Assembly: GCA_030745955.1 (NCBI GenBank)
Contig: JASLNQ010000178.1
Coordinates: 1-5,103 of the forward strand
Direction of reading: 5' to 3'
DNA from: Dehalococcoidia bacterium
Lineage (GTDB): Bacteria > Chloroflexota > Dehalococcoidia > UBA1151 > UBA1328
DNA: 5,103 nucleotides
Both the position numbers and the translations under genes were made by a program. Below are positions 1 through 5,103 of the stretch, piece by piece. The notes beneath the pieces are model-generated. The model worked only from the letters and a program-made list of their open reading frames with translations, did no database searches and had not been told where the DNA came from. Position 1 is the stretch's first letter; each line of letters starts with the position of its first letter.

Positions 1-2
1 GA

Positions 3-599
3 TGGCTTGTCTGGATCGTGATGCTGCTGCCACTGATCGGCATCGCCTTCCTCGGCGGTCGGACCTGGGCGGCGAGACTGAAGTGGGCCGGTGGGATTGC
101 CGCCGTTTGCGGGATCATCATCTACGCCGGCATCTTAATTAGCTGGTCTCTTTCCCTCAGTGACATTGCTAACGACCAGGTTCCCGCGTTCGATTCGATC
201 AGCCCGGAATTCAGCGTCAACAATCCGCACCTGACCGCTGAACTTGAAAGCGGCGAGTTGAAAACACGGGTTGCAGACGCCTTCGATTCGTTCCAAAACT
301 CATGGCGAAACCAGGCAGTTCCCTGGATTATTGCAGGAGTCGTGGCGTTTGCAGCAGGGGTGGCACTTTCTCGGGGGAGCGGACGGCGACCCGGTGGCAA
401 ACGCCCCAGCACAATACCCTGGCCCGGAGTATCCGGGACCGCGGCATCGGGGGCAGGCGATGACTCGGCTCAATCCCCGGCAGTCGTGATACCGGCCGAA
501 GGCAGCGAGGACGATGAGCCCGGCGAAGAAGCCGATCGTTCTGAGGAGTCGGCCCGATCAGAATCGGATCCCGAACCTGAAGATAAATCGCCCACGTAG
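3..599 (+). CDS. C-terminal part of a multi-pass membrane protein with acidic tail (5' truncated)
   Basis: I do not recognise the family. The reading frame is open back to base 3 with hydrophobic codons (W-L-V-W-I-V), so the gene most likely starts before the window; the GTG/ATG at 18-23 lie inside the first hydrophobic segment and have no clear ribosome site. Counting from base 18, residues 1-14 finish one membrane segment and 23-45 form a second. A polar loop of about 55 residues (46-100) follows, then a third membrane segment (101-118). After a basic stretch (RGSGRRPGGKRP), residues 131-193 form a low-complexity tail rich in Asp, Glu, Ser and Pro. By the positive-inside rule the tail is probably cytoplasmic (inference). 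The stop is only 27 bases from the stop of the convergent peptidase gene, and I see no terminator between them. It could be part of a transporter or a membrane-anchored regulator; the visible part does not decide. Confidence is high that it is coding, low on function. Confidence 0.72.
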   Translation, partial: WLVWIVMLLPLIGIAFLGGRTWAARLKWAGGIAAVCGIIIYAGILISWSLSLSDIANDQVPAFDSISPEFSVNNPHLTAELESGELKTRVADAFDSFQNSWRNQAVPWIIAGVVAFAAGVALSRGSGRRPGGKRPSTIPWPGVSGTAASGAGDDSAQSPAVVIPAEGSEDDEPGEEADRSEESARSESDPEPEDKSPT

Positions 600-626
600 C
601 TGTCAACGGTTCGTGTGGCGTTTCGC

Positions 627-1574
627 TCAGACCGCACCGCGTTCGATCGCGTCGATCACCATGCGGACCGCCGCAGCCACCAGGTGAATGTCCACCGTGT
701 CGGGTGTATCGGTGGGTCTGTGGTAGTGCGGGTTCCTGAAGTTAGCGGAATCGCTGATCATCACGGCCGGAATTCCCGCTCGCCAGAACGGCGCATGGTC
801 GCTCCGCCGGAGATTGCGGACAAGCGGCATCCACCACGGCACCTCCAGCGGCAGTAACGGCAACCGGACACCGGGTTTCGCCGCACTCGCTTCGAGTTGC
901 CTGGCTATCGCCCGCCCGGATCCCCTTGAGAGAACCACAAGCGAATCAGCAGCATATCGCTGTTCTCGAAGCGCCTTGTAGGCCCTGCGAAACAGGAACC
1001 TGAACGACCCCGGCAGGCGCTGCTTGATGGTTGATGAACTGAAGCCAATCGACTCGAAGATGATGGCGACCGAGGGTTTTTCAGCGGCTGCCAGTTTCGC
1101 GACGTACTCTGTCGAGCCGTGAAGCCCGTCGGCGGGCGACTGTATCTCTTCAGCGTCGAACGCCACGAACACAAGCTGGCGCTCACAACCCGACCCGACC
1201 AGCGCCCTCGCACACTCTAGCAGCGCCGCGACACCGCTGGCATTGTCGTCGGCACCCGGTGAACCGGGAACGGTGTCGTAGTGGGCACCGAGCAGAATCG
1301 CCCCAGAACCCACAGAATCCCCTGAGCGGAGGTCCAGTGCTCCAATGACATTGGTCCCCCGCCTCGCAGGGGTCTGCTCGGGGATTCCGAACAACTGGTG
1401 CGATACGGCCAGGCCGATCCGCTCGAACTCAGCCGTAATCCAGTCCATCGCGCCTTTATGAGCCTCGGGGTCCTCCCGCGAGTTCCTGGGGGTCGCGGCG
1501 AGCCGTTCAACGTCCCGCTGAATGCGTGCCCGGCCTCCCGCCTCTGATTGCGACCCTGATTCCAACAAATCCAC
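627..1574 (-). CDS. M28-family zinc aminopeptidase/metallopeptidase
   Basis: This is a di-zinc exopeptidase of the M28 type, expected to remove N-terminal residues from peptides or a related amide substrate. Numbered from the GTG at 1574 (315 aa), the ligand motifs are in order. H98 and D100 lie in GAHYDT, D110 in ADDNASG, and E142/E143 in FDAEE, where the first Glu is the usual catalytic base. E174 (FESIGF) sits where the second zinc takes Asp or Glu, followed by SDHAPFWRAGIPA and H285 in HYHRPTDTPDTVD. No signal peptide is visible, so it is probably cytoplasmic. The length suits a single catalytic domain. The frame stays open to 1922 but would then run through the facing gene's promoter and coding region, and those extra residues do not look like protein. 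No ATG lies near the natural N-terminus: GTG 1574 or TTG 1568/1565 are the options, with a purine-rich AGGTGGA just before the TTGs. The family call is firm; substrate and exact start are not. Confidence 0.9.
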   Translation of the reverse strand: MDLLESGSQSEAGGRARIQRDVERLAATPRNSREDPEAHKGAMDWITAEFERIGLAVSHQLFGIPEQTPARRGTNVIGALDLRSGDSVGSGAILLGAHYDTVPGSPGADDNASGVAALLECARALVGSGCERQLVFVAFDAEEIQSPADGLHGSTEYVAKLAAAEKPSVAIIFESIGFSSSTIKQRLPGSFRFLFRRAYKALREQRYAADSLVVLSRGSGRAIARQLEASAAKPGVRLPLLPLEVPWWMPLVRNLRRSDHAPFWRAGIPAVMISDSANFRNPHYHRPTDTPDTVDIHLVAAAVRMVIDAIERGAV

Positions 1575-1605
1575 CTGTGAACGAGCCCTGCAGAGCTGCG
1601 GCCTT

Positions 1606-1633
1606 TTGGCAGGCCGTCTGCCGGGCGTATACT
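1606..1633 (+). promoter_or_regulatory. Candidate sigma70-type promoter for the tandem ABM-domain gene
   Basis: TTGGCA (1606-1611) and TATACT (1628-1633) each match the sigma70 consensus at five of six positions and are separated by 16 bases. Transcription would start near 1640, giving a leader of about 70 bases before the ATG at 1710. The -35 box lies inside a short inverted repeat (GGCCT at 1600-1604, AGGCC at 1611-1615). Found by eye only. Confidence 0.5.
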
Positions 1634-1652
1634 CCGCCAGCCAGCATGTTAA
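1626..1652 (-). promoter_or_regulatory. Candidate divergent promoter for the M28 peptidase gene
   Basis: Reading leftward, TTAACA (1652-1647) is a five-of-six -35 match and TATACG (1631-1626) a four-of-six -10 match, with a short 15-base spacer. The -10 overlaps that of the rightward promoter on the palindrome GTATAC (1627-1632). Transcription would begin near 1619, about 45 bases before the proposed GTG start at 1574. It is weaker than the rightward candidate because of the spacer. Confidence 0.3.
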
Positions 1653-1667
1653 GTGGGTTGGAGCATT

Positions 1668-1684
1668 TTGGGGTAGGTCCCCAA
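1668..1684 (+). other. Small leader hairpin upstream of the ABM gene
   Basis: TTGGGG (1668-1673) and CCCCAA (1679-1684) form a perfect 6-bp stem around a 5-base loop (TAGGT). It lies in the predicted 5' leader, 16 bases before the ribosome site at 1701. No T-run follows, so it is not a terminator. It may protect the 5' end or affect translation, or be chance; it does not match any riboswitch I know. Confidence 0.25.
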
Positions 1685-1700
1685 TCAAACCGATTCTTTT

Positions 1701-1704
1701 GGAG
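1701..1704 (+). promoter_or_regulatory. Ribosome binding site fixing the ATG at 1710
   Basis: GGAG at 1701-1704 stands 5 bases before ATG 1710. A GTG codon directly in front (1707) would leave only 2 bases of spacing, so the ATG is the better start. Confidence 0.6.
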
Positions 1705-1709
1705 TTGTG

Positions 1710-2405
1710 ATGTACATCCTCATGGTGCGACTGAAGGTCAAGGAAGACCGTATCGACGATTTCATCGCCGCCTCGATTGGCGATGCCCGAGGCTCGGTGA
1801 TGAACGAGCCGGGCTGCCGCCGCTTCGACATTATCCAGGCCGCCGACGACCCGGCATCCTTCGCTTTTTGCGAGGTGTACAGCGACGAGGACGCCTTCAA
1901 GGCCCACGGCACCTTCCCGCACTTCAAGGAGTGGCAGGCGGCTGTGGGAGAAATGTTCGACGGAGAAGTGGGCGTTTCGTTCTGCAAGCCCGTATACCCG
2001 CGTGGCGATGCGAACTGGGACTCACACCGTGCGCACATCGTCGACGACGACTACTTTGCGTCGAGTCTGCACATTGTGCACGTACCGAAATTTGTCCAGG
2101 AAGACAAGGTCGAAGCATTCATCGAGGCGATTACCCTCGACGGTGTCGGGTCGACCCACGAAGAGCAGGGGTGCCTGCGCTTCGACGTTTACCAGAACAT
2201 CAACGACCCGACAGAACTGTACCTCTACGAGGTCTACACCAACTCCGATGCGTTCGAGTACCACAAGGGCACTCCCCACATCACCAGGTGGGTTGAGACC
2301 GTAAAGGACTGGTACGACGAGAGCCGCGACGGCGGTGGCCGGGTAGGGCGCAACGTTTGGCCGCCCGACAACTGGGCCTGGAGTTCGGGCAAGCCGAGCT
2401 GGTAA
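1710..2405 (+). CDS. Tandem two-domain ABM-like (dimeric alpha/beta-barrel) protein
   Basis: This 231-residue protein holds two copies of the antibiotic-biosynthesis-monooxygenase (ABM/YgiN/LsrG-like) ferredoxin-type fold. Repeat 1 spans residues 1-88 and repeat 2 about 119-204. They share a ladder of motifs: a beta strand leading to EDRIDDFI versus EDKVEAFI, then EPGCRRFD (33-40) versus EQGCLRFD (152-159), DDPASFAFCEVYSDEDAFKAH versus NDPTELYLYEVYTNSDAFEYH, and a closing helix before KEW or TRW. Single-domain members normally form homodimers, so this chain can fold as an internal pseudo-dimer (inference). Such proteins include cofactor-free monooxygenases, isomerases and haem-degrading enzymes; nothing here picks one. 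Residues 205-231 form an odd Gly/Trp/Pro-rich tail. No signal peptide, so probably cytoplasmic. It has its own promoter and is closed by the hairpin at 2420-2455, so it looks monocistronic. Fold assignment is strong; reaction unknown. Confidence 0.9.
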   Translation: MYILMVRLKVKEDRIDDFIAASIGDARGSVMNEPGCRRFDIIQAADDPASFAFCEVYSDEDAFKAHGTFPHFKEWQAAVGEMFDGEVGVSFCKPVYPRGDANWDSHRAHIVDDDYFASSLHIVHVPKFVQEDKVEAFIEAITLDGVGSTHEEQGCLRFDVYQNINDPTELYLYEVYTNSDAFEYHKGTPHITRWVETVKDWYDESRDGGGRVGRNVWPPDNWAWSSGKPSW

Positions 2406-2419
2406 GCACCGGTTACACA

Positions 2420-2455
2420 AAGAGAGCGCCGGGTCGTTTGACCCGGCGCTCTCTT
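2420..2455. terminator. Bidirectional intrinsic terminator between the ABM gene and cheW
   Basis: A 15-bp perfect GC-rich stem (2421-2435 with 2440-2454), lengthened to 16 by the A2420-T2455 pair, closes a 4-base loop GTTT. On the plus strand it is followed by TATTTGGTTT; on the minus strand the outgoing sequence is TTTGTGTAA. Both sides are T-rich, so it can stop the ABM transcript 15 bases after its stop codon and also the convergent cheW transcript. The T-tracts are interrupted, but the stem is strong. Confidence 0.9.
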
Positions 2456-2505
2456 ATTTGGTTTCTACCTGGCTGAACGCCAGCTTGTAACCAGCCTGGC
2501 AATGC

Positions 2506-3003
2506 CTACGCGGCAACTGCCTCGGGCGAGTTCTGTACGTCCTTCAGTGCAGCGGTTTCAGTGTCGCTGATGACCTTCGCGATGTCCAGCAGGATGATCA
2601 ACTTCTCTTCGGTCTTGACGATACCGGTGAGGTACGCCGAGTCGTTGGTCGTGATCACCTTTGAAGGCGGCTCGATCGAGTTGGACGGAATGCGGCTGAC
2701 TTCTTTGACTGCATCCACAACCATTCCGATGTCGGTGCCCTCGACGTCGACCACCACGATGCGGTGCTCTTCGGTCCGGTCGGTGCCGGGCATGGAGAAC
2801 CGGGCTCGAAGGTCGCCCACCGGAATCACCTTGCCGCGAAGGTTGATGATGCCCTCGATAAACTCGGGGGCCCGTGGCACACGCGTAATCTCCTGCATGC
2901 GAATGATTTCGCGGACAGCGCTAATGTCTACACCGTAGGCCTCTGAGTTGAGGTCAAATACGACGAGCTGGCGCTCTCCGACTACACCATTGTTTTCAGA
3001 CAT
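2506..3003 (-). CDS. cheW: CheW chemotaxis coupling protein
   Basis: A 165-residue single CheW domain, the usual length for the family. CheW is a cytoplasmic SH3-like scaffold that joins the histidine kinase CheA to chemoreceptors. Visible family features are the opening strand RQLVVFDLNSEAYGVDISAV (11-30), IIRMQEITRVPRAPEFIEG (33-51), the hallmark NLRGKVIPVGDLRARF (54-69) with the conserved Arg in NLRG, RIVVVDVEG (81-89), GMVVDAVKEV (93-102) and the closing GIVKTEEKLIILLDIAKV (127-144). The last 20 residues are a variable Ala/Glu-rich tail. The start is the ATG at 3003, giving a normal N-terminus; the nearest purine-rich stretch (AGGGA) is 12 bases upstream, so the ribosome site is weak or distant. 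No cheA, receptor, cheY or flagellar gene is visible. A 421-base gap lies upstream and a shared terminator downstream, so it appears to be transcribed alone. Other roles, such as coupling for a type IV pilus or Wsp-like pathway, are possible. Confidence 0.96.
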   Translation of the reverse strand: MSENNGVVGERQLVVFDLNSEAYGVDISAVREIIRMQEITRVPRAPEFIEGIINLRGKVIPVGDLRARFSMPGTDRTEEHRIVVVDVEGTDIGMVVDAVKEVSRIPSNSIEPPSKVITTNDSAYLTGIVKTEEKLIILLDIAKVISDTETAALKDVQNSPEAVAA

Positions 3004-3424
3004 GTTTGCAAGTAATCCCTGTTTTCACATCTCATAGTGGAAGCGGACGCAGTTGCGACCGCACGATTCTGTTAATCCCTTCAATGGTCACGGATTCACA
3101 ACATGTACACATAGGAGCAATGGCCTATTGCACTGCGGGAACTACCTATTCACTCGCTTGCCCATACGGGTCAACGGCAGCGAGCCAGGAAGGGGGTTTT
3201 GTCTTTCGTGAAGTCCTCATCGGTGACTGTATGAATTCACGCAGATCATCCCCGCAACGACACCACGGAGTTCGAACCCGGTGCCAACTGGGGGTTACTC
3301 GGGCGTTCGCACTCGTCGATCAAACCGGGCACGCATCCGCCGTCCGTCACCACGGCGGTCGGGAGCAACCTGCATCAGGAACCGCCCCGCACTCCCTAAT
3401 CCCGGACAACCGGGTGGCACTTTC
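3004..3424. other. 421-base gap without a convincing gene
   Basis: The gap lies between the start of cheW and the stop of the lactonase gene, so it should carry the cheW promoter and the end of the lactonase transcript. A plus-strand frame (3006-3443) is open, but its translation is low in hydrophobic core pattern, resembles no family and has no ribosome site. TAATCCCT occurs at 3013-3020 and again at 3073-3080, exactly 60 bases apart, with a shorter TAATCCC at 3397-3403. CCGCCGT (3337-3343) and ACGGCGG (3352-3358) form a 7-bp stem, and CCCGG/CCGGG (3401-3405, 3410-3414) a 5-bp stem just past the lactonase stop. Neither is followed by a T-run. I could not find a clear -35/-10 pair for cheW; TTGTGA with GATTAA at an 18-base spacing is a weak possibility. 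No tRNA was recognised. Confidence 0.5.
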
Positions 3425-4276
3425 CTATACGTCCAGGCGGTAGAAGCGGGCGGCCGTTCCGCCAAATACGTCGGCCTTTGCACTCGGCGAAAGCGAGGCC
3501 AGGATCTCACGTGCCGTGTCCGCCACCCGTCCGTAGTCACTCGCCAGCGTGCACACCGGCCAATCGGTCCCGAACATCAGGCGGTCCGAACCGAACATCC
3601 CCAGCACGTGGTGAACGTACGGCCGAAGGTCATCGATGGTCCAGTTCTGCTGGTCGGCTTCTGTGACCATCCCGGAAATCTTGCAGTGGAGCCCGTTGAT
3701 ACTCGCCACCTTGCGCATTTCGGTCAGCCACGGCTCAACGACGTGGTCGGCGATAAGCGGTTTGGCGATGTGGTCGACAACTGCCCGCAGATCGGGGATC
3801 TGGTCCATCACCTGCGGTATGTAGGGCAAATTGGGCGGCTTTGCGAGGAAGTCAAAGGCGATGTCACGGCGCGACAGCTCTTTCAGGCCTTCGACCGCCC
3901 CGGAGTTCACGATCCAGCCTGGGTCTTGCTCCGATTCCCAGATATGGCGCACGCCCACGAAGTATTTACTCCGCTGAAGCTCGTCGAGCGTGTACCCTAC
4001 CTCGGGGTCGGTCAGATCGACCCAGCCGACGACGCCGGCAATGAACTCGTGTTCCTCGGCCAGTTCAAGCAGCCAGCGCGCCTCGTCGACCGACCCCACC
4101 GCCTGGACTATCACGGTGTAGTCGACTCCCGCCTTCTCTGCCAGGGGCTTCAGGTCCGCCGGGCCAAAGTCGGTGGCAAGCGGGCTTCCATCTGGCATCC
4201 ACGAGTAATCGAACCGGTCGATTTCCCAGAGATGGTGATGGCTGTCGATTACTGGAACCTGGTTTTCGGGCAACAC
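3425..4276 (-). CDS. Amidohydrolase of the L-fucono/L-rhamnono-lactonase type (COG3618, Amidohydro_2)
   Basis: A TIM-barrel metal-dependent hydrolase expected to open a sugar lactone or a related lactone (for example fuconolactone, rhamnonolactone, 2-pyrone-4,6-dicarboxylate or muconolactone analogues). Numbered from the alternative upstream GTG at 4282, the motifs are DSHHHLW (13-19) with the HxH metal pair after the first strand, GVRHIWE (110-116), VVDHIAKP (168-175) with the third metal-region His, CKISGM (200-205) and MFGTDWP (236-242), whose Asp is the catalytic acid/base. Length (283-285 aa) is normal and there is no signal peptide, so it is cytoplasmic. I chose the GTG at 4276 because GAGG (4285-4282) precedes it by 5 bases; GTG 4282 has no such site, and TTG 4273 is also possible. 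It lies 57 bases behind the beta-propeller gene on the same strand, so the two are probably co-transcribed. The family is sure; the exact substrate is not. Confidence 0.93.
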   Translation of the reverse strand: MLPENQVPVIDSHHHLWEIDRFDYSWMPDGSPLATDFGPADLKPLAEKAGVDYTVIVQAVGSVDEARWLLELAEEHEFIAGVVGWVDLTDPEVGYTLDELQRSKYFVGVRHIWESEQDPGWIVNSGAVEGLKELSRRDIAFDFLAKPPNLPYIPQVMDQIPDLRAVVDHIAKPLIADHVVEPWLTEMRKVASINGLHCKISGMVTEADQQNWTIDDLRPYVHHVLGMFGSDRLMFGTDWPVCTLASDYGRVADTAREILASLSPSAKADVFGGTAARFYRLDV

Positions 4277-4281
4277 TTGCA

Positions 4282-4285
4282 CCTC
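4282..4285 (-). promoter_or_regulatory. Ribosome binding site deciding the lactonase start
   Basis: On the minus strand GAGG (4285-4282) lies 5 bases before GTG 4276 and 8 bases before TTG 4273. It overlaps the further upstream GTG at 4282 and so argues against that start. Confidence 0.5.
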
Positions 4286-4333
4286 GAATGCACGTCGAAA
4301 AAGTTACTGGTAGGTCGGGAGCCTGGATTTTGT

Positions 4334-5026
4334 CTACGCGACGATCTTGCCGATTTCAGACCGATCGTTTGTCGCGGTGTTGTGCTTGCCGGCAAAGTTG
4401 GCGTCGGCATACCAGAGCTCACCGTCTTTGATCGAAAGCCCGTGGACGTACGCATCGCCGGGGTCCATCGTAATCCGCTCTTTTTCTGCGCCCGATTCGA
4501 TGTCGTACTTAACGATCACATTGTCGGTCGTGTGGGCGCACCAAATCCCGTCGCTGACCCTCGCCAGGCCATGCAGGCGAGGTAGTTCAACCTCGAACTT
4601 GTGAACGATTTTGTACCCGTCGGAAGGATCGACAAGAAAAATAGCCAGCGGGTTGAACGCCGTGACCCAGATATTGCCCTCGTCCCATTCAATTCCGTGT
4701 ATCCCACCCCCATCCGGGGTCCTGAACCGGTCGACCGCTTCCCCGGTTTGCAGATCGAGCTTGTATACGTAGCCAAGTCCGGTATCGGTCGAGCGACGCG
4801 GCCGCGACGTCGATTCACCGTTCGAGGCTGTCCACAGGTACCCCCCGCCAACCGTGATGCCGGACCCGTTGGCGGTAGGTGTGTGAATGGTCCGCAAGAC
4901 TTTTCCGGTTTCATCCACGACGTAGACGTTGTCGGTCTCCTGGTCCATCACGAACAGGCCTTCATCTGTCCACTGCAGGCCGTTGGGCATGTTGCACGGG
5001 GTTTCGATCTGCTTGATGGCTTTCAT
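4334..5026 (-). CDS. Small beta-propeller (SMP-30/NHL/YVTN-like) protein
   Basis: This 230-residue protein consists of five visible four-strand repeats at about residues 15-50, 55-104, 109-146, 151-188 and 194-230. Each has a pattern like x-G-(I/L)-x-x-x-x-G-x-(L/I)-(W/F)-V-x-(D/A), then a VYxxDxxTGK-type turn. Three repeats begin with His-Gly (IHGIEW, LHGLAR, VHGLSI). The second repeat carries a polar insertion (about 70-83: SNGESTSRPRRSTD). Sequences of this kind occur in SMP-30/gluconolactonase-like, NHL, YVTN and glutamine-cyclotransferase-like propellers; I cannot choose among them. There is no signal peptide, so a soluble cytoplasmic protein is likely. The ATG at 5026 gives a natural start with a weak GAGA site upstream; the frame extends to a TTG at 5092, but those 22 residues do not look like part of the fold. 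It is the first gene of the pair with the lactonase. A ligand-binding, lactonase or lyase role is possible. Confidence 0.85.
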   Translation of the reverse strand: MKAIKQIETPCNMPNGLQWTDEGLFVMDQETDNVYVVDETGKVLRTIHTPTANGSGITVGGGYLWTASNGESTSRPRRSTDTGLGYVYKLDLQTGEAVDRFRTPDGGGIHGIEWDEGNIWVTAFNPLAIFLVDPSDGYKIVHKFEVELPRLHGLARVSDGIWCAHTTDNVIVKYDIESGAEKERITMDPGDAYVHGLSIKDGELWYADANFAGKHNTATNDRSEIGKIVA

Positions 5027-5103
5027 GGCGTTTCTCAGTGGTACTTGTGGAGTGAGCGTGTGTAGACAGCCAGGTGGCCCGGAACTTTTCAACGGTATCT
5101 GGC

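Noticed and set aside
2469..2500. Alternating CTGGC / GCCAG / CTGGC arms just downstream of cheW
   Set aside because: Only 5-bp arms with no regulatory context; the adjacent 16-bp hairpin explains termination.
3262..3300. GTTCGAACCC resembling a tRNA T-loop
   Set aside because: On neither strand do the T-stem, the acceptor stem or a D-arm pair properly around it.
3337..3358. 7-bp hairpin in the gap downstream of the lactonase
   Set aside because: No T-run on either strand and about 65 bases beyond the stop; not a convincing terminator.
3006..3443. Plus-strand open frame of 145 codons upstream of cheW
   Set aside because: No ribosome site, no recognisable domain, composition of a shadow frame, and its end overlaps the lactonase gene on the other strand.
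3281..4585. Plus-strand open frame of 434 codons opposite the lactonase and propeller
   Set aside because: It is antisense to two genes with clear family motifs; its length reflects the third-position GC bias of those genes.
5027..5092. N-terminal extension of the propeller to a TTG at 5092
   Set aside because: The added 22 residues show no propeller pattern and no ribosome site; ATG 5026 is more natural.

Overview
The window is GC-rich, gene-dense bacterial chromosome with short intergenic gaps, GTG or TTG starts and one strong intrinsic terminator. The mix of genes is metabolic plus one signalling gene: a metal-dependent peptidase, an ABM-fold protein, a CheW, a COG3618-type lactonase and a small beta-propeller. 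This would fit a free-living, possibly marine, bacterium; a Chloroflexota (SAR202-like) origin is my guess from gene content only, and there is no marker gene to prove it. I see no rRNA, tRNA, CRISPR array, transposase, prophage or plasmid feature.

Layout. At the left edge (3-599, +) is the C-terminal part of a multi-pass membrane protein with a long acidic tail. It converges on an M28-family zinc peptidase (627 to about 1574, -). Between the peptidase and the next gene is a short divergent control region (about 1575-1709) with two candidate sigma70-type promoters whose -10 boxes overlap on one palindrome. Rightward from it runs a protein made of two tandem dimeric alpha/beta-barrel (ABM-like) domains (1710-2405, +). 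It ends at a near-perfect 16-bp hairpin (2420-2455) that can terminate transcription from both sides. It is shared with a convergent, isolated cheW (2506-3003, -).

Upstream of cheW are 421 bases with no convincing gene (3004-3424). Then comes a two-gene leftward unit, read from the right: a five-repeat beta-propeller protein (5026-4334, -) followed 57 bases later by an amidohydrolase of the L-fucono/L-rhamnono-lactonase type (4276-3425, -).

How the genes relate. Only the propeller/lactonase pair looks like a functional unit; both folds are associated with sugar-lactone or small-acid chemistry. The M28 peptidase and the ABM protein are linked only by their shared divergent promoter region. 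CheW has no visible chemotaxis partner here. No single genuinely new system stands out. The most unusual items are the fused ABM tandem with its aromatic tail, the overlapping divergent promoters and the propeller/lactonase pair.
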